NCBI GenBank assembly: GCA_016213135.1
Contig: JACRBQ010000100.1
Location: 1-39,938, forward strand
DNA from: Chloroflexota bacterium
GTDB lineage: Bacteria > Chloroflexota > Anaerolineae > Anaerolineales > VGOW01
Reading direction: 5' to 3'
Length of the DNA: 39,938 nucleotides
Below the pieces are notes generated by a model. It was not told the origin of the DNA. It searched no databases and saw only the letters and a program-made list of their open reading frames with translations. Each line of letters starts with the position of its first letter. The first letter of the stretch is position 1. Shown piece by piece: positions 16,075 through 27,088 of the stretch. Made by a program: the position numbers and the translations under genes.

Positions 16075-16093
16075 CTATGACAGGAGGCAACGG

Positions 16094-18367
16094 ATGAAAG
16101 CGAGTAATCCATTTTGGCGAGAACAACTCATCGATCAGATCGAGCCGGAACTTGCCCGCGAAATTGACATTTACGAAACCGAGATCGAATTGCGCAAGCA
16201 GGGCAAGATTGACGAAAAGTTGTTCGCGGAGACTCGGTTGCGGCGCGGGGCGTACGGCCAACGCTACGACAACGGCCAACGGTGGGATGGACAGGAGACT
16301 CAAATTCTCCAGTACCCATCCACCGAGCTGACCAAAGGCCCGAACACAGTGTGGGATGCGCCGGGAATGCAACGGATCAAGATTCCGTTTGGCGGGCTGA
16401 ATGCGCGGCAGTTAGAGGTGATGGCCGATCTGGCCGAAGAATATTCGGATGGCATCGCCCACGTCACCACCCGTCAGGATTTTCAACTCCACTTCATCTC
16501 TATTGACGACACCCCGGCCCTGATGCGCCGGTTGGCCGCCGTCGGCATTACCACCCGCGAAGCGTGCGGTAACTCGGTACGCAATGTCACCGCCTGCCCC
16601 TATTCGGGCATTTGCGGCGACGAAGCCTTCGACGTAACACCGTATGCCCATGCCCTCTCTCAATTCCTGAACGGTCATCCCGATACACAGGACTTTGGGC
16701 GCAAATTCAAAATCGCTTTCTCCGGTTGCAAGGACAAAGGGTGCGGCCTGGTGAATATGCACGACCTGGGCGCGATTGCGGTGAGGCGTATCGAAACCGG
16801 AGTCGAAAAGCGCGGCTTCGAGTTGTACGTCGGCGGCGGGTTGGGGTCGGTGCCACATCAGGCCAAGTTGTTCGACACCTTTTTGCCGGAAGAGGAATTA
16901 CTGCCAACGTCCCAAGCCATTGCCCGCGTGTTCGCGCGATTGGGCGAAAAGAAGAATCGCAACCGGGCGCGCATCAAATTTTTGGTCGCCCAGCTCGGCC
17001 TCGAGGAATTCAAACGCCTGGTGCTCGAAGAGCGCGCACTCTTGCCGCCTGATCCTGAATGGACGGCGTTTCTGAATGACCTGCATGCGCACGATGAACA
17101 ACCTCTGCGCCCGGCCGCCTCACTCAACGGCGCGGCCCGCCCCGAAGGCTTTGACCGCTGGGCGCGCACCAACATCTTCCGTCAGAAGCAATCACGATAC
17201 GTTACGGTGACGGTCACCCTGCCGCTCGGCGACGCCACCGGGACACAACTGCGTGGGCTGGCCGACATCGCCCGCCGCTGCACCCGCGAAACAATCCGCA
17301 CCACCGTCGAACAAAACATTGTTCTGCGTTGGGTGAGTGAAGCCGACTTGCCTGAAGTCTATGCCGCCCTCAAAGCCCTCGGCCTCGAGCAACCGGGAGC
17401 CGGGACGATTTTGGACGTGACCTCCTGCCCCGGCACCGACACTTGCAAACTCGGCATCGCCTCCTCGCGCGGGCTGGCGGGAGAACTGCGCATCCGTCTG
17501 GCCGAGAAGAGCCACACCCTCGACGAAGCCATTCAAGATTTACGAATCAAAGTCAGCGGCTGTTTCAACTCCTGCGGCCAACATCATGTCGCCGATCTGG
17601 GATTCTATGGTGTGAGCCGCCACTCCGGGGGCTACACGGTCCCGTACTTTCAGGTGGTGCTCGGCGGCCAGTGGACCGAGAACGCCGGATCGTTTGGGTT
17701 GGCGATGGGAGCCATTCCCTCGAAGAACATTCCCGAAGTGGTCGAACGCCTCACCGGCCGTTACGTCTCGGAACGATTGAAGGGCGAGAGTTTTCAAGCG
17801 TTCATCAAACGTATCGGCAAAGTCGAAATCAAAAAGATGCTGGATGATTTGACCCGCCTGCCGCCGCACGATCAAGACGCATCTTTCTACAGTGATTGGG
17901 GCGACACGCGCGAGTTTACCATTGGCGATATGGGCGTGGGCGAGTGTGCCGGGGAAGTGGTATCGCGCGTCGAGTTCGATCTGGCCGCCGCTGAGCGCGA
18001 GGTATTTGAAGCCCAAGTGCTATTGGACAAAGGCGAGGCACAGAAAGCCGGGGAGATGGCGTACGCCTCGATGGTTCAGGCGGCGAAGGCGTTGGTGAAA
18101 GAACAGTTTTACGATGTGCCTGACGATACGGATCGGATCGTGAGTGAATTTCGGACTCGTTTCTACGACACCCAGTTGTTTTGGGATCCATTCGCGGGCG
18201 GCAAGTTCGGGCATTATCTCTTGCGCGCGCACGACAAACACGCCGAGCCGGCCACCCACGAAGTCGCCCGTCAGCGCATTGAAGAAGCGCAATTGGTGGT
18301 GGAAGCGGCGTATAGTTGCTATGGGCGGATGCAGGCGGCGAAGCCGCCGGTAAAGGTGAAGGCGTAA
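16094..18367 (+). CDS. Ferredoxin-type sulfite (nitrite) reductase with C-terminal HEPN-like tail
   Basis: Six-electron reduction of sulfite to sulfide (or nitrite to ammonia) at a siroheme-[4Fe-4S] centre. The cluster cysteines are Cys445 and Cys451 in TSCPGTDTCKLG and Cys490 and Cys494 in GCFNSCGQHH. The N-terminal pseudo-half carries HVTTRQDFQLHFI and NSVRNVTACPYSG. The core ends near residue 600. A further roughly 150 residues (LDKGEAQKAGEMAYASMVQAAKAL and onward) are all helical and HEPN-like, giving 757 residues against the usual 550-600. GGAGG precedes ATG 16094. The siroheme genes cobA and met8 and the APS reductase gene in the operon favour assimilatory sulfite reduction. Confidence 0.88.
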   Translation: MKASNPFWREQLIDQIEPELAREIDIYETEIELRKQGKIDEKLFAETRLRRGAYGQRYDNGQRWDGQETQILQYPSTELTKGPNTVWDAPGMQRIKIPFGGLNARQLEVMADLAEEYSDGIAHVTTRQDFQLHFISIDDTPALMRRLAAVGITTREACGNSVRNVTACPYSGICGDEAFDVTPYAHALSQFLNGHPDTQDFGRKFKIAFSGCKDKGCGLVNMHDLGAIAVRRIETGVEKRGFELYVGGGLGSVPHQAKLFDTFLPEEELLPTSQAIARVFARLGEKKNRNRARIKFLVAQLGLEEFKRLVLEERALLPPDPEWTAFLNDLHAHDEQPLRPAASLNGAARPEGFDRWARTNIFRQKQSRYVTVTVTLPLGDATGTQLRGLADIARRCTRETIRTTVEQNIVLRWVSEADLPEVYAALKALGLEQPGAGTILDVTSCPGTDTCKLGIASSRGLAGELRIRLAEKSHTLDEAIQDLRIKVSGCFNSCGQHHVADLGFYGVSRHSGGYTVPYFQVVLGGQWTENAGSFGLAMGAIPSKNIPEVVERLTGRYVSERLKGESFQAFIKRIGKVEIKKMLDDLTRLPPHDQDASFYSDWGDTREFTIGDMGVGECAGEVVSRVEFDLAAAEREVFEAQVLLDKGEAQKAGEMAYASMVQAAKALVKEQFYDVPDDTDRIVSEFRTRFYDTQLFWDPFAGGKFGHYLLRAHDKHAEPATHEVARQRIEEAQLVVEAAYSCYGRMQAAKPPVKVKA

Positions 18368-18371
18368 TCCT

Positions 18372-18935
18372 ATGGACCTCCAACACCTCAGCATCAAAGT
18401 CTTTGCCGAAAGACCGGAAACGATTGACCTCTCAAACTTCACCGGCGTCTTCAACAGTTGGATTCAACGGCGCGTTGCCGACGAACTGTTGATCGACGTC
18501 GCCGATTACAGCCACGTGTTTGCCGGGCCGGGCGTCATTCTGATCGGCCACGAGGCCAACTATAGCCTCGACAACGCCGGACGTCGCCTCGGCCTGCTCT
18601 ACAACCGCAAGGCCAAAGTGGAAGGGACAACTCACGAGCGGCTGAGGCAAGCGGCGCGCGCCGCGCTCCTCGCCTGCCAGCGGCTCGAAAAAGAACAGGC
18701 ATTGAAGTTCAGCGGACAAGAAATGCGGGTGATCGTCAATGATCGATTGATTGCGCCGAACACGGACGAGACGTTTACCAGCCTGGCGCCGGAATTCAAA
18801 TCGTTCTTCGACACGTTGTATAGAGGCGCTGAGTATTTGCTCAATCCGACTCCCGACCCGCGCGAGCGGTTGACGGTGAATGTTCGGGCGGCGAGTCGCT
18901 TCGATGTTGAGACACTGCTGAGGAACCTGTCCTGA
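18372..18935 (+). CDS. Conserved protein of unknown function in the sulfur operon
   Basis: 187 residues, soluble, no signal peptide or membrane segment. I do not recognise the family. Notable stretches are [12 protein letters not shown] near the N-terminus, [29 protein letters not shown], and [11 protein letters not shown]. It starts 4 bp after the sulfite reductase stop and its own stop overlaps cobA (TGATG), so it is translated with them. Position suggests a helper of sulfite reductase or siroheme insertion, but no sequence motif supports a specific reaction. Confidence 0.8.
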   Translation: MDLQHLSIKVFAERPETIDLSNFTGVFNSWIQRRVADELLIDVADYSHVFAGPGVILIGHEANYSLDNAGRRLGLLYNRKAKVEGTTHERLRQAARAALLACQRLEKEQALKFSGQEMRVIVNDRLIAPNTDETFTSLAPEFKSFFDTLYRGAEYLLNPTPDPRERLTVNVRAASRFDVETLLRNLS

Positions 18936-19723
18936 TGAACGGCATTGTCTACCTCGTCGGCGGCGGGCCGGGCGACCCCGGTTTGATTACAGTCAAAGGA
19001 CTGGCCTGCCTGCGCCGCGCGGACGTGGTCTTGTACGACCGATTGGTCGCGCCGGAACTGCTGGACGAAGCGCCGCCCACGGCTGAACTGGTTGACGTGG
19101 GCAAAGAACCGACGCGCCATCGTCGTTCGCAAGAGGAGATCAATGCCTTGTTAGTGGAGAAGGCACAGGAAGGGAAGACGGTGGTGCGATTAAAAGGCGG
19201 CGACCCGTTTGTATTCGGGCGGGGCGGTGAAGAATGTCTGGCATTGGCCGGGGCCGGTATCCCGTTTGAAGTCGTGCCCGGAGTCACCAGCGCCATCGCC
19301 GTGCCCGCTTATGCCGGTATCCCGGTAACGCACCGCGAAGTTGCCAATTCGTTTACGGTGATTACCGCGCACCTGTGTGATGGCTCTATTGATTGGGGGT
19401 CGCTCCCACGCACGGGCACGTTGGTCTTTCTCATGGGGGCCAAACATCTGCCGGAGATCGCAACCCAACTAGTGGCGCACGGTCACACCCCAGATACGCC
19501 CGCCGCTGTAATCCAGCGCGGCACGACCGCCGCACAAAAAGTTGTAAGCGGCACATTGGCCGACATTGCCGAACGCGCGGCAGGCCTGCAACTGCCGGCG
19601 ACGATTGTGGTGGGCGAGGTCGTTCGTTTGCGGCCGGCGTTAGATTGGTTCGCGCCCGATGGCCCGCACCTGACGCTCGTCACAAACCCTGAAGCGCTAC
19701 CGCTCTATGCTATGGAGGGCTGA
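18935..19723 (+). CDS. cobA: Uroporphyrinogen-III C-methyltransferase (SUMT)
   Basis: Methylates uroporphyrinogen III at C2 and C7 to precorrin-2 using SAM; first step of siroheme. Motifs are [17 protein letters not shown], the SAM loop [38 protein letters not shown], and [11 protein letters not shown]. It has 262 residues and lacks the CysG dehydrogenase half; that activity is in the separate gene at 24167-24820. It overlaps the preceding gene by one base. Confidence 0.95.
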   Translation: MNGIVYLVGGGPGDPGLITVKGLACLRRADVVLYDRLVAPELLDEAPPTAELVDVGKEPTRHRRSQEEINALLVEKAQEGKTVVRLKGGDPFVFGRGGEECLALAGAGIPFEVVPGVTSAIAVPAYAGIPVTHREVANSFTVITAHLCDGSIDWGSLPRTGTLVFLMGAKHLPEIATQLVAHGHTPDTPAAVIQRGTTAAQKVVSGTLADIAERAAGLQLPATIVVGEVVRLRPALDWFAPDGPHLTLVTNPEALPLYAMEG

Positions 19724-19725
19724 GG

Positions 19726-20460
19726 ATGGCATACGCCGAGATGGAAGAACTTGCTACGGTTGAATGGACACTGGAAACTCTCAAGCCGATTAGTGATGAC
19801 TTCGAAGGCCGACCACCTGAAGAGGTTTTGCGCTGGGGATTTGAGACGTTTGCGCCGGACATTGCGCTGGCCACCAGCTTCGGGCCGGAAGGCATCGTGC
19901 TGATGCACCTCGTTTCGCAAATGGCCCCGGAGACGACAGTGTTTTATCTCGACACCGATTTGCTCTTCAAAGAGACGCATAATTTACGGCACGAATTGGA
20001 GACCCGGCTCGGCATTCGTTTCACGCGGGTGCATTGCGGCCTCTCGCTCGACGCGCAGGCCGCCGAGCATGGCCCGGCGTTGCACTCGCGCGAACCGAAC
20101 CTGTGTTGCCATTTGCGGAAGGTCGAACCGTTGCGCCGTTTCCTGGCGACTCAACGCGCCTGGATCACCGCCATCCGCCGAGACCAGACCGTGCACCGCG
20201 CTAACACCGGATTGGTGGAATGGGATCGCACCAACAAGCGGGTGAAACTCAACCCGCTGGCAAACTGGACGAGCAAGCAGGTGTGGACGCACATCATGGA
20301 ACATCGCCTGCCCTACAACCCACTGCACGACACGGGTTACCCCAGCATCGGCTGTTGGCCGTGCACCAAGCCGGTGACTGAGGGCGCCGACCCACGTTCT
20401 GGCCGCTGGGCGGGGTTGGACAAGACGGAGTGCGGGATTCATTTGCAGGCGAAAGAATAA
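19726..20460 (+). CDS. cysH: Phosphoadenylyl/adenylyl-sulfate reductase, [4Fe-4S] APS type
   Basis: Thioredoxin-dependent reduction of activated sulfate to sulfite. The four cluster cysteines are Cys127-Cys128 (LCCHLRK) and Cys210/Cys213 (GCWPC), which marks the APS-using class. The catalytic cysteine is in KTECGIH near the C-terminus. The P-loop-like SFGPEGIV and LDTDLLFKET are conserved. It has 244 residues, complete, 2 bp after cobA. The presence of APS kinase in Sat-CysC means PAPS could also be made. Confidence 0.93.
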   Translation: MAYAEMEELATVEWTLETLKPISDDFEGRPPEEVLRWGFETFAPDIALATSFGPEGIVLMHLVSQMAPETTVFYLDTDLLFKETHNLRHELETRLGIRFTRVHCGLSLDAQAAEHGPALHSREPNLCCHLRKVEPLRRFLATQRAWITAIRRDQTVHRANTGLVEWDRTNKRVKLNPLANWTSKQVWTHIMEHRLPYNPLHDTGYPSIGCWPCTKPVTEGADPRSGRWAGLDKTECGIHLQAKE

Positions 20461-20473
20461 ATAGGAGGACACA

Positions 20474-20575
20474 TTGGCGCACAACTTTATAGTATTGCTC
20501 TTTAAAAACTACGCCAACCGCGAAGATTATGCAGTAGCGGATGCCATCGCGTTGGGGAACTCGACTTGGCGATAG
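20474..20575 (+). pseudogene. Short ORF, probable truncated gene next to the insertion
   Basis: AGGAGG (20463-20468) stands 5 nt before a TTG codon that opens MAHNFIVLLFKNYANREDYA and ends at TAG after 33 codons. The strong ribosome-binding site and tight spacing to cysH suggest the start of a real operon gene whose remainder was lost when the downstream transposase-like element entered. The family is not recognisable from this length. Confidence 0.4.
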
Positions 20576-22199
20576 TGGACAGCTGCGGTCAAGCGTTGCA
20601 TACCTTCTCGGAGAGGCGATACAGCCGGCTTTGCTTGACTTTGGTAATCAGGCCATGGCCACGCAGCTTGCCCAGTAGACGGGTAACGTGTGCGCTGCGG
20701 TGTTGGCGTTCGGTTTGGGTCCGCGCCGGGCGGGGATAGAGGTGAGCGACCAAATCCTTATTGCGAAAGCCGTTCAAACAGAATTCCCCGCGCAAGAGGG
20801 TGGCGAAGAGCTGACCATCCGCCGCACTGACTGGATTGAACCGAGCGACACGCTGCCCATGTGTAGTTTTCGATTGGCACAGGTCATCAAGTTGCGCGAT
20901 GGACTTGCCTACGGGTTGAACGTGCGCCAGAGCTTCCAGATAGCGGGCATTGGCCTGCTGGCCGACCTGGGCATATCGCCAGAAGTTCGCCACGCCTTTG
21001 CCCATGGGCAACCACCGCCGCTGTCGGCCCTGCGGGGTATCGATCGCCCGCAAGACGCGGAACTCGCGCGGATTATTGAACGTGGTTTCGATCCGGAGGA
21101 TATTGGCCGGGTCATACATCTTGATTGAGTTGCGCGCCAAATAATGCTTGACGCGGCACCCTTGGGGACGATATTTGAGATCGGAGCGGAGTTCACCCTT
21201 GAAGTTGCCGTGCAGTTTGCGACCCAGGAAGCGCATGACATCTTCGGCCCCGAAGAGCATCATCGCGGCGGCGACCAGGGCGGGATAAAGAGCCGAGAGA
21301 TGGGTGCGATTGTTGAAAAACACATCCGTAGCGTATTCAGCCTGATGAATGACCCAGTAGTAATCGCGTAGCCCGGCGCGCCGAAAACAGGGCAGCAAAG
21401 GATTGACGCGCTTGGCGAAGGCTTTGAGTACCCGCGGCCATTTGCGTTGCACGAATTGGGCGCACAGGTCTTGCGCCACTTGGAGGTCGGCAATCTCGGT
21501 CAATTTGTTGTCATAGCGCGTGTAGGCCACCTGGCGTTGATCCAATTGGCGCGCCAGCTACTCGCGCCCGTTGAGATAGACCTGGATTTCAAACGGGAAC
21601 CAACTCTGGAGGCGGAGGTGTATGAAGCCGAACTCGGCGTCCAGATAATACAGATAGAAATGCAAGCACTTGCGAAACTGGCGGCGCACTTCCAACTTGT
21701 GCGTCTTGGGGTTGCCTTTGACCCCGAACGTCCAGCACGGTTCGACCACGGCGAAGACACAGATCAAGCCCGTTGTCACGCTGTCCTGGTGCGCGATTTC
21801 CCGCGCCCGGTCTTCTTTGGACTGTTCGCCTTTGGCCGTCAGGTTCTTTTCCAAATAGATGTAGGGCCGGTCGGCGTCTTTAGCCAGTTGCTGGATATGC
21901 GTCTTGAGTTCTTCGGAGGTGGCTTGGACATAGCCACCAAAGTCCTTGAGCAAGATGCCTTGGCGGCTGAGAAAGTTGGGCAGACCCTGAGCCGGAAAGA
22001 AATCGAGCAAGTGGCCCTTGAAGATAATCCGGTCGAAGGTGGACAACGTTCCGCTGATCACGTCTCGATGTATACTTAGAAAAGTTTCCATGGCCTGTCC
22101 TGCGGGATGATGGTTGGCATGCAGCCTTCGGGCTTCCTTGATAGGCGCCTTTGGGCGTTCCTTTAGCCTTCATTATCCCTCAGTGACGGGCCACCTTCT
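20576..22199 (-). mobile_element. Insertion sequence-like element in the sulfur operon (ends approximate)
   Basis: A transposase-like gene oriented against the operon interrupts the cysH-to-sat interval, with gene fragments on both sides. I cannot identify terminal inverted repeats or a target duplication, so the boundaries are estimates. The stretch 22092-22199 holds several small direct and inverted repeats (for example GCCTTCGGGCTTCC and GCCTTTGGGCGTTCC) and no gene. Confidence 0.55.
20589..22091 (-). pseudogene. Transposase-like protein interrupted by a TAG codon
   Basis: The frame starts at 22091 (METFLSIHRDVISGTLSTFD) and runs 500 codons, with one internal stop, TAG at 21555-21557, between FEIQVYLNGRE and LARQLDQRQVAYTRYDN. 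In relatives this position is usually a hydrophobic or aromatic residue, so TGG to TAG is likely. It resembles a multicopy family of about 450-500-residue proteins with an FDRII-x-x-G start and a helix-turn-helix near the C-terminus (HVTRLLGKLRGHGLI). I am not sure of the formal IS family name. Confidence 0.6.
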
Positions 22200-22382
22200 T
22201 TTTTGGTTGCGGCTGGAAGCCGCGCTATGGACTGGGGGATCATTCTTGGCCTGATGGCTGGTGGCGCGCTAGCCGCGCCCCTAGCCGCTTACGTCTCTAA
22301 GAAACTACCCGCACGGGCATTGATGCTGATGATCGGATCGCTGATTGTCGTTATGAGTATCCGGGCTCTATTGCAACTTTAA
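22200..22382 (+). pseudogene. C-terminal remnant of a TSUP (TauE/SafE-type) permease
   Basis: The frame ending at TAA 22380-22382 reads MDWGIILGLMAGGALAAPLA, then AYVSKKLPARALMLMIGSLI and a final hydrophobic helix. This is the usual last two helices of sulfite/sulfate exporter-type TSUP proteins (GG-x-x-AAPL-A ... LPAR-x-L). The rest of the gene (about 200 codons) is missing. A sulfur-anion transporter fits the operon. The sequence GCGGCTGGAAGCCGC (22210-22224) at its broken edge is a small palindrome. Confidence 0.65.
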
Positions 22383-22385
22383 TGA

Positions 22386-24166
<1,781 letters not shown>

Positions 24167-24167
<1 letters not shown>

Positions 24168-24820
24168 TGAATTACTATCCCATCTACCTCAATCTGCAAG
24201 GCCGCCGCTGTGTCGTCATCGGCGGCGGCCCCATTGCCGAAGGCAAAGTGAAAGGCTTGATCGAGGCCGGGGCAACGATCACTCTCGTCTCGCCGGAACT
24301 CACGCCCGGCCTGCAATCCCTGGCAGACGGGGGGCTGATCACACACCTTAATCGCCCCTATCACCCCGGCGATCTGGCCCAAGCCTTTCTCGCTATCAGC
24401 GCCACCGACGATCACGCGGTGAACGAACAAGTATGGCAAGAAGCCACGGAGCGCAATATCATCGTCAACGTCGTGGACGACACCCCCCACTGCAACTTCA
24501 TTGCGCCTGCCATCCTGCGGCGCGGCGATCTTGCCGTCGCCATCTCAACCGGCGGCAAAGCTCCCGCGCTGGCCGTGCGCTTGCGCAAACAGATCGAGCG
24601 CCTGGCCGGCGCCGAGCACGCACGCTTCCTCGAATTGGCCGGATCGATCCGTGAGCCGCTGGCCGCGCGCTACCCAAGTTTTGAACATCGCAAGGCCCTC
24701 TGGTATCAACTCGTGGACTCCGATGTCCTCGATCTTCTGCGACAGGGCGATGAAACAACGGCGCGTCAACGCATCACTGAGATTATGGGGATTGCTCCGG
24801 TTGACGGCCTGACTACTTGA
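24167..24820 (+). CDS. Precorrin-2 dehydrogenase / sirohydrochlorin ferrochelatase (Met8-like)
   Basis: NAD-dependent oxidation of precorrin-2 and, in bifunctional members, iron insertion to give siroheme. NAD motif VVIGGGPIAEGKVKGLIEAGA; NVVDDTPHCNFIAPA and the active-site region STGGKAPALAVRLRKQIE follow. It has 217 residues, equivalent to the N-terminal part of CysG; the methyltransferase is the separate cobA. ATG 24167 overlaps the sat-cysC stop (TGATG). Confidence 0.92.
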
Positions 24821-24850
24821 TTACTCGACCACTCGACGACCTGACCCTCC

Positions 24851-26089
24851 ATGCTCCTCTGCCTCGGCCTCTCTCACCGCACCGCACCGCGCCCATCGCT
24901 CTCCGCGAACGGCTTCATTACTCCGCGGACACGCTAAAGGATACGCTCAATCGTCGCGTCGGTTGGCAGGAACTCGTCCTCCTCTCGACCTGCAACCGGC
25001 TCGAACTGTACGCCGTTGCGCGGACAGAAGATTCCGACTCGCTCATCGCCTTGATTGAAGATACCAGCGGAGTCCCCCGCCCCGACTTTGACTCTCACCT
25101 CTACTATTATTCTGGGGCGGACACCGTCTCCCATCTCTTCCGCGTGGCCGCCGGACTCGACTCCCTCATCCTCGGCGAACCGCAAATCCTCGGACAAGTC
25201 ACCCATGCGTATGAGACCGCCCGCAAACAGAGCACAACCGGGCCGATCCTCTCTGCCTTGTTTCGATCGGCCATCCGCACTGGCAAACGCGCCCGCACCG
25301 AAACGGCCATCAGCCGCGACCCGGCCTCCATCAGTTCGGCGGCGGCCAAACTGGCGCAGAACGTTGTCCCCAATTTGGGGAACGCCCAAGTGCTCATCAT
25401 CGGCGCGGGAGAAATGACCGAACTCGCCATGGAAGCCCTGCGCTCGCGAGGTGTGAAGCGCATCTCGGTCATCAGCCGCACTCTGGAGCGGGCCGAGCAG
25501 CTGGCCGCGCGTTGGGGCGGGCAAGCCCTCACCTTCGATAATCTCCTTGAGACGTTGGTCGGCGCGGACATCGTCGTTTCATCAACCAGCGCCCCGCACT
25601 TCATCATCACCCCCGACACGGCGCGCGGCGATGAATCGCCGCCCGCATCGCCCGTTGGTCTGCATTGACATCGCCGTGCCGCGCGACGTGACGGGCATTC
25701 CCAATGTCCACTGCTACGACATTGACTACCTCAAAATCCAATTCGACGGCGCAATCTCCGAATGTGAACAAGAAGTGCCGCGTGTCGAAGCCATCATTGC
25801 TGAAGAAGTGGCGGCCTACGAACAATGGTTACGGGGTCAAGAAGTGGCGCCCACCATCACCGGCTTGCGCGCCAAAGCCGACGCCATCCGCCGCGCCGAA
25901 GTGGACAAGGCCCTTCGTCGTTTGCCTCATCTCAACGAGTCCGAACGGCGCCAGATCGAAGCCCTCACCGAGTCGCTCGTCAACAAACTTTTGCACGATC
26001 CCGCCCTGCGCCTCAAGGCCGAGGCGCAGAACGGCCGCGCCGCTGAATACACCACCGCCATTCGTCATCTGTTCGCGCTGGGCAATTAA
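24851..26089 (+). pseudogene. hemA: Second glutamyl-tRNA reductase, two frameshifts
   Basis: MLLCLGLSH at 24851 matches a HemA start. The frame breaks at 24875-24889, where CACCG occurs three times; with two copies the protein would read on as HRTAPIALRERLHY. The middle part has STCNRLELY and DSLILGEPQILGQV. A second break at a GCGCGCGG run (about 25619-25630) returns to the first frame for DIAVPRDVTGIPNVHCYDID and the C-terminal helices to 26089. Both breaks lie at short repeats, so slippage or sequencing error is plausible. Position after met8 suggests a copy dedicated to the siroheme branch. Confidence 0.85.
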
Positions 26090-26158
26090 GGGAGGGTCTT
26101 TCCAAAGTCCATTGACAAAAGGCCATGCCTGTGCGCGTGGGAGCGGGTTGCACCCGCG

Positions 26159-26530
26159 ATGGCATGGAATTGCGGCAAGCCCGCCGCACGCACGCTCACG
26201 CCCGACGAAGTGCTGTCCATCGCCGAGGCCGGCCAGCGCGTGGGTTGCAAAGAGGTCCTGTTCAGCCTCGGCGAGCGCCCCGAACTTCAGCACGCGCTGG
26301 CGCGCGAACACCTGCGGCGATTAGGGTAACCTACCACGCTCGCCTACCTGCGCGCCATGTGCGAACTCGTCCTCACGCAAACGAATTTGTTGCCGCACGC
26401 CAATCCCGGCACGCTCTCGCGCGAGGAGATCGCCGAATTGCGCGAAGTGAACGTGAGTATGGGCATGATGTTGGAGAACGCGAGCGACCGGCTGACCGAG
26501 CGTGGCCAGGCGCACTTCGGTTGCCCGGAT
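26159..26530 (+). pseudogene. Fragment of FO synthase radical SAM subunit (CofG-like)
   Basis: In one frame: LTPDEVLSIAEAGQRVGCKE, SLGERPEL, then a TAA at 26327-26329, then PTTLAYLRAMCELVL, LPHANPGTLSREEI, and SMGMMLENASDRLTERG up to about 26530. This is the internal region of 7,8-didemethyl-8-hydroxy-5-deazariboflavin synthase subunit 1 (coenzyme F420 pathway). The N-terminal CxxxCxxC part and the C-terminus are gone, and the TAA replaces a residue usually Tyr (LGYPTTL). After 26530 the sequence becomes the antisense of the cox fragment. Confidence 0.75.
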
Positions 26531-27088
26531 AAAGTTTCTGCAGTGCGACTGGACACCTTGCATGCCGCGGGCGATGAGCTTCCCGTCGTCGCCGTGTTCG
26601 GCCAGCAGTGCGGCAGCTTCAGTCAACGTGGCCGGTTCGACGAATTCAGTCTTCAAGCTGCGCCTCGTGTTTTTGGCAAACTCCGCCGTCATCTTTTTTG
26701 CGGTCGCGCCGATCACCGGCCCGCCGAACTGCGCCAACCGCCCGCGCAGAGTCACGTCCATTTGGTACGACACTTCCGTTCCGCCTTCGGCGGCGGCCAG
26801 GGTCGCCTCGAAGGCGGCCTTCACTGCCGAGGCGCTGGCTTTGTCGTCGCCCTCTACCGAGGCGACCAACCGGCGCGGCGGATCAAGCTCGGTCAGCCTG
26901 GCCACGCCGCCGAAGGTTGCGGCTATCGGCCCCACTTTCACTTTGAGTTTGCCGCGATAGGTTTTGTCGTCCACCGCTTCCACCGACTCGACTCCCGGCA
27001 CGCACCGGCTCATGCGCTCGATGTCGAGGAAAAAGTTCCACACCTTTTCGGGAGCGGCGTGAATGAGGAAGGAGTCTGAAATCTTCAT
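26321..27088 (-). CDS. CoxG-like SRPBCC protein fused to a CoxM N-terminal fragment
   Basis: Residues 1 to about 146 are a carbon monoxide dehydrogenase subunit G-like START/SRPBCC domain: FLIHAAPEKVWNFFLDIERM, CVPGVESVE, and GRLAQFGGPVIGATAKKM. From about residue 147 the frame continues as KTEFVEPATLTEAAALLAEH then GDDGKLIARG, the N-terminus of the FAD subunit CoxM, before losing similarity and running antisense over the cofG fragment. This points to a deletion that joined coxG to coxM, plus a second break. The CoxG domain itself may still fold. Its ATG (27088) overlaps the cupin stop. Confidence 0.65.
   Translation of the reverse strand: MKISDSFLIHAAPEKVWNFFLDIERMSRCVPGVESVEAVDDKTYRGKLKVKVGPIAATFGGVARLTELDPPRRLVASVEGDDKASASAVKAAFEATLAAAEGGTEVSYQMDVTLRGRLAQFGGPVIGATAKKMTAEFAKNTRRSLKTEFVEPATLTEAAALLAEHGDDGKLIARGMQGVQSHCRNFIRATEVRLATLGQPVARVLQHHAHTHVHFAQFGDLLARERAGIGVRQQIRLREDEFAHGAQVGERGRLP

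Noticed and set aside
15700-16093. SAM, cobalamin or other known riboswitch in the sulfur leader
   Set aside because: I could not find the conserved core motifs of these classes; a covariance-model search would settle it.
21447-22079. Plus-strand ORF opposite the transposase
   Set aside because: Antisense shadow; the minus strand carries the coherent protein.
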